From Labilithrix sp. (lineage in GTDB: Bacteria > Myxococcota > Polyangia > Polyangiales > Polyangiaceae), in the NCBI GenBank assembly GCA_028287035.1, contig JAQBQL010000182.1, forward strand, positions 1 through 7,735: a stretch of DNA of 7,735 bases. Direction: 5' to 3'. The translations under genes were made by a program, and so were the position numbers. Below, one piece after another: positions 1 to 5,949 of the stretch. Position 1 is the stretch's first letter. The number at the start of each line of letters is the position of its first letter. The notes beneath the pieces were generated by a model, which saw nothing but the letters and a program-made list of their open reading frames with translations, was not told where the DNA came from and ran no database searches.

Positions 1-710
1 GCCCGTGCCGGTGCCGCGACCGGTGCCGGTGCCGCGACCGGTGCCGGTGCCGCGACCGGTGCCGGTGCCGCGATCGGTGCCGCTGCGGGTGTGGCAGCCG
101 GCGCCTTCGCGGCCGGGCGCGCCTCGAGGCGAGACGACTCCGGCGAGAAGTCGGCAGGCGGCGGCTGCGTCGCCGCGAGGGGCCGCGCCTCGGCCACGCG
201 GGAGTAAGGCGACGTCACCTTCGAGTCATCCGGCGCCTTCGCCGCCGCCGCCGCCGCCGCCGCCGGCGTCGCCGGCTTCGTCGGGCTCGTCATCGGCATC
301 GAGAAGCTGTCGGCCACCGGCGTCTTGATGGGATCGGCGGCGCGGGCCCTCGCCTCGACGTCGGCCTTCGCCTCCGCGACGACCTCGGCCTTCGCACTCA
401 CCTTCGCGTCCTCGTCGGCCCTGGCAATCTCGGCCCGTGCATCCGCCGCGTCGGCGGCGTGACCGTCCGCGTCGGCGCGCACCTTCGCGGCGGCCTCCGC
501 CTCGGCGGCCTCGGCCTCGCCCGCAGCCGCGTCCGCGCGGACCGCGGCGCTCACGGCCTTCTCCGAGGCGCCGCCGAGCTCGCGAGCCTTGTCGCCTGGC
601 GCGCCTTCGTTGCGGGCCGCGCCGTCGTCTGCGGCAGCTCGCGAGCGCCACAGGTAGATACCGAGGAGAAGCACGACCGCCGCGATCAGGAGAATCTGCG
701 TAATAGGCAT
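1..710 (-). CDS. Bitopic membrane protein with Ala-rich helical region and Pro/Ala repeat tail (3' end beyond window)
   Basis: I do not recognise a family. Reading leftwards from ATG at 710, the frame stays open for 236 codons to the window edge, so the C-terminus is missing. Residues about 6-21 (ILLIAAVVLLLGIYLW) form one hydrophobic membrane segment, followed directly by the basic WRSR. By the positive-inside rule this suggests a short outside N-terminus and a cytoplasmic remainder. Residues about 27-130 are rich in Ala, Glu, Asp, Lys and Arg (for example GEAEAAEAEAAAKVRADA) and look like a long helix, possibly a coiled coil. After an eight-Ala run the chain becomes Pro/Ala-rich and ends in PVAAPA hexapeptide repeats. 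This anchor, charged stretch and Pro-rich linker is the layout of ZipA-like proteins, but no sequence homology is claimed. The start is supported by the membrane segment beginning right after it; no Shine-Dalgarno sequence is seen. It is divergent from tesB. Confidence 0.72.
   Translation of the reverse strand, partial: MPITQILLIAAVVLLLGIYLWRSRAAADDGAARNEGAPGDKARELGGASEKAVSAAVRADAAAGEAEAAEAEAAAKVRADADGHAADAADARAEIARADEDAKVSAKAEVVAEAKADVEARARAADPIKTPVADSFSMPMTSPTKPATPAAAAAAAAKAPDDSKVTSPYSRVAEARPLAATQPPPADFSPESSRLEARPAAKAPAATPAAAPIAAPAPVAAPAPVAAPAPVAAPAR
5..76. repeat. 18-bp tandem repeat encoding a PVAAPA hexapeptide
   Basis: The unit gtgccggtgccgcgaccg occurs at 5-22, 23-40 and 41-58 without a mismatch, and at 59-76 with one change (c to t, turning Val into Ile in the protein). 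The unit length is a multiple of three, so copy-number change keeps the minus-strand reading frame. It lies inside the Pro/Ala-rich tail of the left-edge membrane protein and may continue beyond the window. Confidence 0.9.
241..264. repeat. Triplet repeat (GCC)8 encoding poly-alanine
   Basis: Eight perfect GCC triplets lie inside the minus-strand membrane-protein gene, where they read as GCG codons and give an eight-residue alanine run. Slippage by whole triplets would change length without a frameshift. It marks the change from the charged helical region to the Pro/Ala-rich part of the protein. Confidence 0.85.
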
Positions 711-720
711 CGCAGCGGCC

Positions 721-726
721 AGAGTA
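721..726 (-). promoter_or_regulatory. Possible -10 hexamer (TACTCT) for the left-edge membrane-protein gene
   Basis: On the minus strand TACTCT ends 10 nt before the ATG at 710, fits the TAnnnT core of a -10 element and would place the transcript start about 4 nt upstream of the start codon. No convincing -35 element is seen. It sits in the 73-bp divergent gap (711-783), which also holds a T6 run at 754-759. Confidence 0.22.
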
Positions 727-764
727 AGTCAGCCGCGACCGCGCCTGGGACGGTTTTTTCCGGG

Positions 765-770
765 TAGGAT
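765..770 (+). promoter_or_regulatory. Possible -10 hexamer (TAGGAT) for tesB
   Basis: TAGGAT lies 13 nt before the preferred tesB ATG at 784 and would start a transcript near 777 with about a 7-nt leader. If this is the promoter, the upstream ATG at 769 overlaps the hexamer and would not be transcribed, which supports the 784 start. No good -35 box is visible. Confidence 0.25.
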
Positions 771-783
771 GCGGCCGCTGCCC

Positions 784-1659
784 ATGCCGAAGTCCGTCCT
801 CAGCGAGCTCGTCGAGCTCCTCGCGCTCGAGAAGATCGAAGAGAACCTGTTCCGCGGCCAGAGCCAGGACCTCGGGTGGGGGACGGTGTTCGGTGGTCAG
901 GTCCTCGGCCAGTCGCTCTCCGCCGCCGTCCAGACCGTCCCGCCGGAGCGCCACGTCCACTCGCTGCACGCCTACTTCCTTCGCCCCGGCGACGTCTCGA
1001 AGCCCATCGTCTACGACGTCGACCGCATCCGCGACGGCAGCTCGTTCACGACGCGCCGAGTGGTGGCCATCCAGAGCGGGCGCCCGATCTTCTCGGCGAC
1101 CGCCTCGTTCCAGATCGAGGAGGCGGGCCTCGAGCACCAGAACGACATGCCGGACGTTCCTGCGCCCGAGCAGTGCCCCACCGAGCAGGAGCGCGCGCTC
1201 GCCTACGCCGACAAGGTGCCGGCGCCGATGCGGAAGCGCCTCCTCGGCGCGCAGGCGTTCGAGCTCCGCCCGGTCGGCCCGCCCGAGGACGCGTTCCACC
1301 CGGCCCCCCAGCGGCCCGTGCGGTCGACCTGGCTGCGCGCGATCGAGAAGCTTCCCGACGACCCCGCGCTCCACCGCTACCTGCTCGCGTACGTCTCGGA
1401 CAACGGGCTCATCACGACCGCGCTGATGCCCCACGGGATCACGTGGCTCACGCCGGGCATGCAGATCGCCAGCCTCGACCACACGATGTACTTCCACCAG
1501 CCGTTCCGCGTCGACGAGTGGCTGCTCTACGTCCGGTCGAGCCCGCAGGCACGCGGCGCCCGGGGTGTTGCACAAGGCAGCATCTTCACGCAGGACGGGC
1601 GGCTCGTGGCGACCACGGTGCAGGAGGGCCTCCTCCGTCCGCGTCCGCCGAAGACCTGA
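784..1659 (+). CDS. tesB: Acyl-CoA thioesterase II (TesB), 291 aa
   Basis: This enzyme hydrolyses acyl-CoA thioesters to free fatty acid and CoA in the cytoplasm. From memory of E. coli TesB the match runs end to end: LEKIEENLFRG near the N-terminus, VFGGQVLGQSL, HSLHAYFLRPGD, the Asp-containing YVSDN, HTMYFHQPF and TVQEG near the C-terminus. This is the double hot-dog fold. Numbered from ATG 784, the E. coli catalytic residues Asp204, Thr228 and Gln278 correspond to Asp206, Ser230 and Gln280; the Thr-to-Ser change is conservative. Length is close to the usual 285-290. ATG 784 is preferred over ATG 769 because it gives the E. coli-like N-terminus and because 769 lies in a TAGGAT box; neither has a good Shine-Dalgarno sequence. 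The gene is divergent from the left-edge gene and 59 bp upstream of the protease gene. The upstream start would add five residues. Confidence 0.95.
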   Translation: MPKSVLSELVELLALEKIEENLFRGQSQDLGWGTVFGGQVLGQSLSAAVQTVPPERHVHSLHAYFLRPGDVSKPIVYDVDRIRDGSSFTTRRVVAIQSGRPIFSATASFQIEEAGLEHQNDMPDVPAPEQCPTEQERALAYADKVPAPMRKRLLGAQAFELRPVGPPEDAFHPAPQRPVRSTWLRAIEKLPDDPALHRYLLAYVSDNGLITTALMPHGITWLTPGMQIASLDHTMYFHQPFRVDEWLLYVRSSPQARGARGVAQGSIFTQDGRLVATTVQEGLLRPRPPKT

Positions 1660-1673
1660 TCGCGCCCCGGCCC

Positions 1674-1694
1674 GCCGCGCTTTACAGTCGCGGC
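1674..1694. promoter_or_regulatory. Short inverted repeat between tesB and the protease gene
   Basis: GCCGCG at 1674-1679 and CGCGGC at 1689-1694 are perfect 6-bp arms around a 9-nt AT-richer loop (ctttacagt). It lies in the 59-bp gap 1660-1718. No T-run follows, so a classical intrinsic terminator is unlikely. It could be an operator or chance in GC-rich DNA. Confidence 0.2.
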
Positions 1695-1695
1695 C

Positions 1696-1701
1696 GATAA
1701 T
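1696..1701 (+). promoter_or_regulatory. Possible -10 hexamer (GATAAT) for the M36 protease gene
   Basis: GATAAT differs from the TATAAT consensus at one base and stands out in very GC-rich DNA. It ends 17 nt before the ATG at 1719 and would give a leader of about 11 nt. TTTACA at 1681-1686 resembles a -35 box but is only 9 nt away, too close for a standard sigma-70 promoter. The hexamer directly follows a 6-bp inverted repeat. Confidence 0.3.
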
Positions 1702-1718
1702 GGGAAACCCCGGGCCGC

Positions 1719-4700
1719 ATGCTCTCCCGGTCCCGGACTCTCCTCGCCGCGAGCGCGCTCGCCCTCGTCGTCTCGTGCTCGGCCCGCGGTGACGCGCCCG
1801 CCCCCGCATCACGGCCCGCCCCGGACGCGGCGCCCGCCGCCGAGCTGGCGGTGGAGGCCTTCGTCGCGCATCGTGACGACCGCGCCGGTGCCCGCCTCGC
1901 CCCGACGTTCACGTGGCTCGCGAGGGCGGCGGCGGGCGTCCGGTTCGCCTCGGCGGACGAAGCGGCGAAGGGCGTGCTCGCGTCGCTCCGGCGTCCCTAC
2001 GCGCTCGACGACGCGGCATTCACGTCGCTCCACCTCCGCGAGGTCGACGAGAGCAAGGGCGGGCCGATCATCGTCCGCTACGAGCAGCGCGACGCCGCAC
2101 GCGACCTCGAGGTGTTCCGCGGCGGCCTCGCCATCGCGCTCACGCGAGACTTCGATCCCGTGTCGGCGTCCGGCCTCGTGGTGCGCTCGCTCGCCGGCGC
2201 CGAGCGCCCGTTCACGCGGTCCGCCTCGCAGGCGGTCCTCGATGCTCACGCGCTGCTCGGGCTCGCGCCCCGTGACTTCACGAGCCTCGGCGCCGCCGCC
2301 GGCGGCTACGAGCGCTTCGCCGCGAGCGGCCTCGCCGCCCCGGCGCGCGTCAAGAAGGTGCTCTACCCGGAGGACGCCGGCGTCGTTCCCGCGTACTACG
2401 TCGAGCTGCAGGTGCGCGGCGCCCCGGCGCGCTCCTTCGTGGTCGCCGCCGAGGACGGCCACGTGCTGCTCACGAACGAGCTCACGCGCCGCGACGCGTA
2501 CAGCTACCGCGTCTACGCGGACCCGGCGACGAAGATCCCGCTCGACGGCCCGCAGGGCAATGCGGCGGCCCCGCATCCGACCGGGCGACCGAGCGGCTTC
2601 ACCCCGTCGCTGGGCGCGATGAGCCTCGTGACGCTCGAGAGCTTCCCGTTCTCGAAGAAGGATCCCTGGCTCCCGCCCGGCGCGACCGTCACCTCGGGCA
2701 ACAACGTCGATGCGTACCCGGACATCGTCACGCCCGACGGGGTCGGGGGCGACGCGCCCGCCACCGTCACCAGCGCCTCGACGTTCGACTACTCGTACGA
2801 CACGACTCGCTCGCCCGGGGCGACGGCGACGAACATCGCCGCCGCGACGACGAACCTGTTCTATCTCACGAACGTCCTCCACGACTGGTACTACGACCTC
2901 GGCTTCGACGAGGCCTCGGGCAATCACCAGGTCGACAACTTCGGGCGTGGCGGCCTCGGTGGTGATCCCCTGAAGGCGGAGGCGCAGGACTTCTCCGGCC
3001 GCAACAACGCCAACGCGACGGTGCCCGCCGACGGCGACTCGCCGCGCCTCCAGATGTACGTCTTCTCCGGCCCGAGCGCGGCGAACCTCGAGGTCCTCAC
3101 GCCGGCGCCGCTCGCCGGTCGGAAGCCCACCGCGGTCGCGGGCTTCGGCAAGGACGTGTTCGATCTCACCGGCCCCGTGGGGCTCGCCAGCGACGATCAA
3201 GGGGCCGACCCTCTCGATGCCTGCGAGACCATCAGCGGGAACCTGAGCGGCAAGATCGCGCTCGTCCACCGCGGGCTCTGCTCGTTCATCCAGAAGGCGC
3301 AGAACGTCCAGGCCGCGGGCGCGGTGGGCGTCATCGTGGCGAACGTCGCCGCCTCGGCCGATCGCGACGTGCCGCCGTTCATGGGCGGGACCACCGACGC
3401 CGTCACCATCCCGGCGCTCGCGCTGGCCTACGCCGACGGCAAGGCGCTCGAGACGGCGGCCGCGGCGGGCACGGCGACGGTGCACCTCGCGCGCGAGACC
3501 GCGACCGATCTCGACGGCGCGCTCGACAGCACGGTGGTCGCGCACGAGTGGGGCCACGTCATCTCGAACCGCCTCGTCGGCAATGCGAATGGCCTCACCA
3601 CGAACCAGGCCGGCGGCCTCGGCGAGGGGTGGGGCGACTTCTCGGGCCTGCTGCTCATGGTGCGCGAGGACGACCTCGCATCGCCGGACGGCGCGGGCTG
3701 GCGGGGCGCGTACCCGAACGGCGGCTACGCCATGCTCGGCGCCGGCGCGGACTTCTACTACGGCATCCGCCGCGTCCCGTACTCGATCGATTTCGCGAAG
3801 GACCCGCTCACGTTCCGCCACATCGCGAACGGGCAGCCGCTGCCCTCCGGCGTGCCGATCGCCTTCGGCGAGGACGGTAGCTTCAACGCCGAGGTCCACA
3901 ACGTCGGCGAGGTGTGGGCGACCATGCTGTGGGAGTGCTACGCGGCGCTGCTGCGGGACGGCCGCTACGGCTTCGCCGAGGCGCAGACCCGCATGCGCCG
4001 CTACTACGTGGCCTCGCTGAAGCTCACGCCGGTCGACCCGACGCTCCTCGAGGCCCGCGACGCGGTGCTCGCCGCCGCGCTCGCCACCGACCCGGGCGAC
4101 TACCTCGCGTTCTGGCAGGCGTTCGCGCGTCGCGGCGCCGGCGTCGGCGCGCTCGGCCCGGGCAAGGACAGCGCCACGAACAGCGGCGTGGTCGAGAGCT
4201 TCTCCGCCGACAACGACGTGCAGATGTCCGGCGGGTCGGTGACCGACGACGTGCTCAGCTGCGACCACGACGGCGTCATCGACGAGGGCGAGATCGGCAC
4301 CTTCACGTTCGACGTCCGCAACGCCGGGCCGGGCGCGCTCGAGGCGCCGGTCGCCGTGCTCTCCTCGACCGACCCGCGCGTCGTCTTCCCCGACGGCGCC
4401 AGCCTGACGCTGCCGGCGCTGAAGCCGTTCGGAAAAGCGGTGACGCTGAAGGTGCACGTCCAGCTCCGCGGCGCCGCGAAGAGCGCCGAGGTCCCGGTCC
4501 ACGTCAGCGTGACCGATCCGTCGTTCGCGAAGGGCCACGTCGCCACGTACGAGGTCATGGTGCGCGCCAACGCCGACCAGGCCGCGGAGTCCTCGGCGAC
4601 CGACCACGTCGACACCGCGAAGACCTCCTGGACCACGTCGGTGTCCGACCCGACCGGCACCGCCACCGCGTTCGAGCGCGTGAGCACCGGCCTGGACGCG

Positions 4701-5615
4701 TACTGGTCGGGTGGTGATCCCTTCGTTCCCGCGGACGTGTACCTCACGTCGCCGGCGTTCGCGGTCGAGGGCTCGCGCTTCGAGCTCACGTTCAAGCACC
4801 GCTACTCGTTCCGCATCTCCACGCGGCGGGCGGTCGACGTGGATGGCGGCGTCGTCGAGGTGAGCCGCGACAACGGCAAGACCTGGAAGGATGCCTCGGC
4901 CTACGGAGCCGTCGACTACAACACCACCCTCGACGTGGGCGGCCGCGGCGACAACCCGCTGAAGGGGCAGAAGGCGTACGGCAACACGAGCCCCGGGTAC
5001 CCGGACGCGTGGCTCACGTCGACGCTCTCGCTCGACCTCGGCGGACCGGCCGACGCGGTGAAGGTCCGCTTCCACATCGGCGCCGGCAGCGGCTTCTCGG
5101 GCGCGCCGGGCTGGGACATCGACGACGTCGCGCTCGGGAAGATCGCGAGCACCCCGTTCTGGTCGTTCGTCGACCACGCCGACCTGTGTGACGAGAACGC
5201 TCCGGTGGCGACGGCGCCGGAGGCCCTCGACGTGATCTCCGGCCGCGATTTCGCGCTCGAGGGGAGCGGCTCGAGCCCGACAGGGGCGCCGGTCACGTTC
5301 ACGTGGGCGCAGCTCGAGGGGCCGTCGGCGCTCCCGTACGCGCGCGATCCGGCGAGCGCACGCGCCTCGTTCATCGCGCCGACCGTGGGCGCGCCGACGG
5401 CGCTCGTCTTCGAGCTCCGCGCGAGCGACGGGGCGCTGCTCAGCCCCGGCGCGCGCGTCCGCGTCAACGTCACCCTGCCGGGCGGCGTGGACGACGGCTG
5501 CTCCACCTCGCGCCGGGCGCCTGCGCGCACGCACGGAGCGCCGTTCGCGGCGGGCCTCGGGCTGCTCGCGCTGGTCGCGGCGGGTCTCTTCGCCCGCCGC
5601 CGCCTGGCGCGGTAG
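1719..5615 (+). CDS. Exported M36 (fungalysin-type) zinc metalloprotease with PA insert, C-terminal beta domains and MYXO-CTERM-like tail, 1298 aa
   Basis: Predicted to be a surface or secreted endopeptidase. The N-terminus has an Arg-containing start, a hydrophobic core and a lipobox-like VVSC with Cys20. Residues about 105-150 look like the FTP propeptide and about 220-265 like PepSY. The mature part starts near YRVYADP with M36 signatures: PWLPPGATVTSGNNVDAYPD, NVLHDWYYDLGFDEASGN (His388 in HDW) and NNANATVPADG. A protease-associated (PA) domain lies at about 490-580, just before the zinc site HEWGH (609-613); the third ligand is Glu636 in GEGWGD. VHNVGEVW (726-733) is also typical. The C-terminal part holds a DHDG-containing (849-852) CARDB/Ig-like domain at about 830-955, a jelly-roll/MAM-like domain at about 957-1146 (EVSRDNGKTWKD, GWDIDDVAL) and a PKD/Ig-like domain at about 1158-1255. 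The end has Cys1261, a hydrophobic helix and ARRRLAR, a MYXO-CTERM-like sorting tail. ATG 1719 is chosen because the signal peptide begins there. Its TAG stop lies 10 bp before the next gene. Confidence 0.95.
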   Translation: MLSRSRTLLAASALALVVSCSARGDAPAPASRPAPDAAPAAELAVEAFVAHRDDRAGARLAPTFTWLARAAAGVRFASADEAAKGVLASLRRPYALDDAAFTSLHLREVDESKGGPIIVRYEQRDAARDLEVFRGGLAIALTRDFDPVSASGLVVRSLAGAERPFTRSASQAVLDAHALLGLAPRDFTSLGAAAGGYERFAASGLAAPARVKKVLYPEDAGVVPAYYVELQVRGAPARSFVVAAEDGHVLLTNELTRRDAYSYRVYADPATKIPLDGPQGNAAAPHPTGRPSGFTPSLGAMSLVTLESFPFSKKDPWLPPGATVTSGNNVDAYPDIVTPDGVGGDAPATVTSASTFDYSYDTTRSPGATATNIAAATTNLFYLTNVLHDWYYDLGFDEASGNHQVDNFGRGGLGGDPLKAEAQDFSGRNNANATVPADGDSPRLQMYVFSGPSAANLEVLTPAPLAGRKPTAVAGFGKDVFDLTGPVGLASDDQGADPLDACETISGNLSGKIALVHRGLCSFIQKAQNVQAAGAVGVIVANVAASADRDVPPFMGGTTDAVTIPALALAYADGKALETAAAAGTATVHLARETATDLDGALDSTVVAHEWGHVISNRLVGNANGLTTNQAGGLGEGWGDFSGLLLMVREDDLASPDGAGWRGAYPNGGYAMLGAGADFYYGIRRVPYSIDFAKDPLTFRHIANGQPLPSGVPIAFGEDGSFNAEVHNVGEVWATMLWECYAALLRDGRYGFAEAQTRMRRYYVASLKLTPVDPTLLEARDAVLAAALATDPGDYLAFWQAFARRGAGVGALGPGKDSATNSGVVESFSADNDVQMSGGSVTDDVLSCDHDGVIDEGEIGTFTFDVRNAGPGALEAPVAVLSSTDPRVVFPDGASLTLPALKPFGKAVTLKVHVQLRGAAKSAEVPVHVSVTDPSFAKGHVATYEVMVRANADQAAESSATDHVDTAKTSWTTSVSDPTGTATAFERVSTGLDAYWSGGDPFVPADVYLTSPAFAVEGSRFELTFKHRYSFRISTRRAVDVDGGVVEVSRDNGKTWKDASAYGAVDYNTTLDVGGRGDNPLKGQKAYGNTSPGYPDAWLTSTLSLDLGGPADAVKVRFHIGAGSGFSGAPGWDIDDVALGKIASTPFWSFVDHADLCDENAPVATAPEALDVISGRDFALEGSGSSPTGAPVTFTWAQLEGPSALPYARDPASARASFIAPTVGAPTALVFELRASDGALLSPGARVRVNVTLPGGVDDGCSTSRRAPARTHGAPFAAGLGLLALVAAGLFARRRLAR

Positions 5616-5618
5616 GCT
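5589..5618 (+). promoter_or_regulatory. Possible promoter TTCGCC-N18-TAGGCT before the GIY-YIG gene
   Basis: TTCGCC at 5589-5594 and TAGGCT at 5613-5618 are 18 bp apart, inside the end of the protease gene, whose TAG stop forms the first half of TAGGCT. The predicted transcript start is about 5625, one base before the GTG at 5626. The same arrangement recurs at 5914-5943. TTCGCC is a poor match to TTGACA, so the call rests mainly on recurrence. Alternatively AGG in TAGGCT, 9 nt from GTG, acts as a weak Shine-Dalgarno core. Confidence 0.33.
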
Positions 5619-5625
5619 CCGGGAC

Positions 5626-5940
5626 GTGGCGGAGCGGCCCAGCCGATCGAGCAGCTCGGGCGACGTCTGGTTCGTCTACCTGGCGCGCTGCGCCGACGGC
5701 TCGCTGTACACGGGGATCGCGCGCGACGTCGCGGGGCGCATCGCGCAGCACGACGCGGGGAAGGGCGCGAAGTACACGCGGGGCCGCGGCCCGCTCGAGC
5801 TACGCGCGGTGCGTCGCTGCCGGTCGAAGGGCGACGCGCTCCGCCTCGAGCTCGCGGTGAAGGCGCTGCCGCGCGCGCGCAAGGAGCGGCTCGACGTGCG
5901 CCGGCTCGGGGTGTTCGCCCGGAGCCTCGCGCCCCGCTAG
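5626..5940 (+). CDS. GIY-YIG nuclease-domain protein, YhbQ/UPF0213 type, 104 aa
   Basis: A small single-domain protein of the GIY-YIG superfamily, likely cytoplasmic and DNA-acting; the substrate is not known from sequence. It resembles E. coli YhbQ throughout, with WFVYLARCADGSLYTGI, QHDAGKGAKYTRGRGPLEL and a KERL ending. Expected active-site positions are present: Tyr18 (in VYL), Tyr28 and Gly30 (in YTG), Arg38, His42 and Glu75. Length is close to the usual 95-105, with a Ser-rich stretch of about 12 residues before the domain. GTG 5626 is the only start before the conserved region; no strong Shine-Dalgarno sequence precedes it. It follows the protease gene by 10 bp and precedes the next gene by 9 bp, so co-transcription is plausible, yet each of the two has its own TAGGCT box. 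No partner nuclease or target-recognition domain is nearby, which fits a stand-alone housekeeping protein better than a homing endonuclease. Confidence 0.92.
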   Translation: MAERPSRSSSSGDVWFVYLARCADGSLYTGIARDVAGRIAQHDAGKGAKYTRGRGPLELRAVRRCRSKGDALRLELAVKALPRARKERLDVRRLGVFARSLAPR

Positions 5941-5943
5941 GCT
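5914..5943 (+). promoter_or_regulatory. Possible promoter TTCGCC-N18-TAGGCT before the hypothetical gene
   Basis: TTCGCC at 5914-5919 and TAGGCT at 5938-5943 are spaced 18 bp, as in the copy about 325 bp upstream, and again the upstream gene's TAG stop is the first half of TAGGCT. Six bases separate the hexamer from GTG 5950, so the predicted transcript start is the G of the start codon. Alternatively AGG, 8 nt from GTG, may serve as a short Shine-Dalgarno core. Confidence 0.33.
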
Positions 5944-5949
5944 GACGAC

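Noticed and set aside
5..76. Tandem repeats as a possible CRISPR array
   Set aside because: The units are directly adjacent with no spacers and lie within a coding repeat of period six codons.
5..328. Plus-strand 107-codon frame with Pro-Val-Pro repeats
   Set aside because: It is the opposite-strand reading of the 18-bp repeat; the minus-strand frame has a membrane segment, a sensible start and stays open to the edge.
751..760. T6 run at 754-759 as an intrinsic terminator
   Set aside because: It lies between divergent genes, where no transcript would need to end, and no GC stem directly precedes it; it is more likely part of the promoter region.
769..783. Upstream ATG at 769 as the tesB start
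   Set aside because: It would add five residues not seen in the E. coli protein and overlaps the TAGGAT hexamer; it remains possible since neither start has a clear ribosome binding site.
226..1812. A 528-codon minus-strand open frame spanning tesB and part of the left-edge gene
   Set aside because: It runs antisense to tesB and is out of frame with the left-edge gene; the product is Arg-rich low complexity with no recognisable motif.
1809..5534. A 1241-codon open frame on the minus strand opposite the protease gene
   Set aside because: It is an antisense shadow caused by high GC at third positions. Its translation is Arg/Ala/Val/Glu-rich with no domain, while the plus strand encodes a full M36 protease with catalytic motifs.
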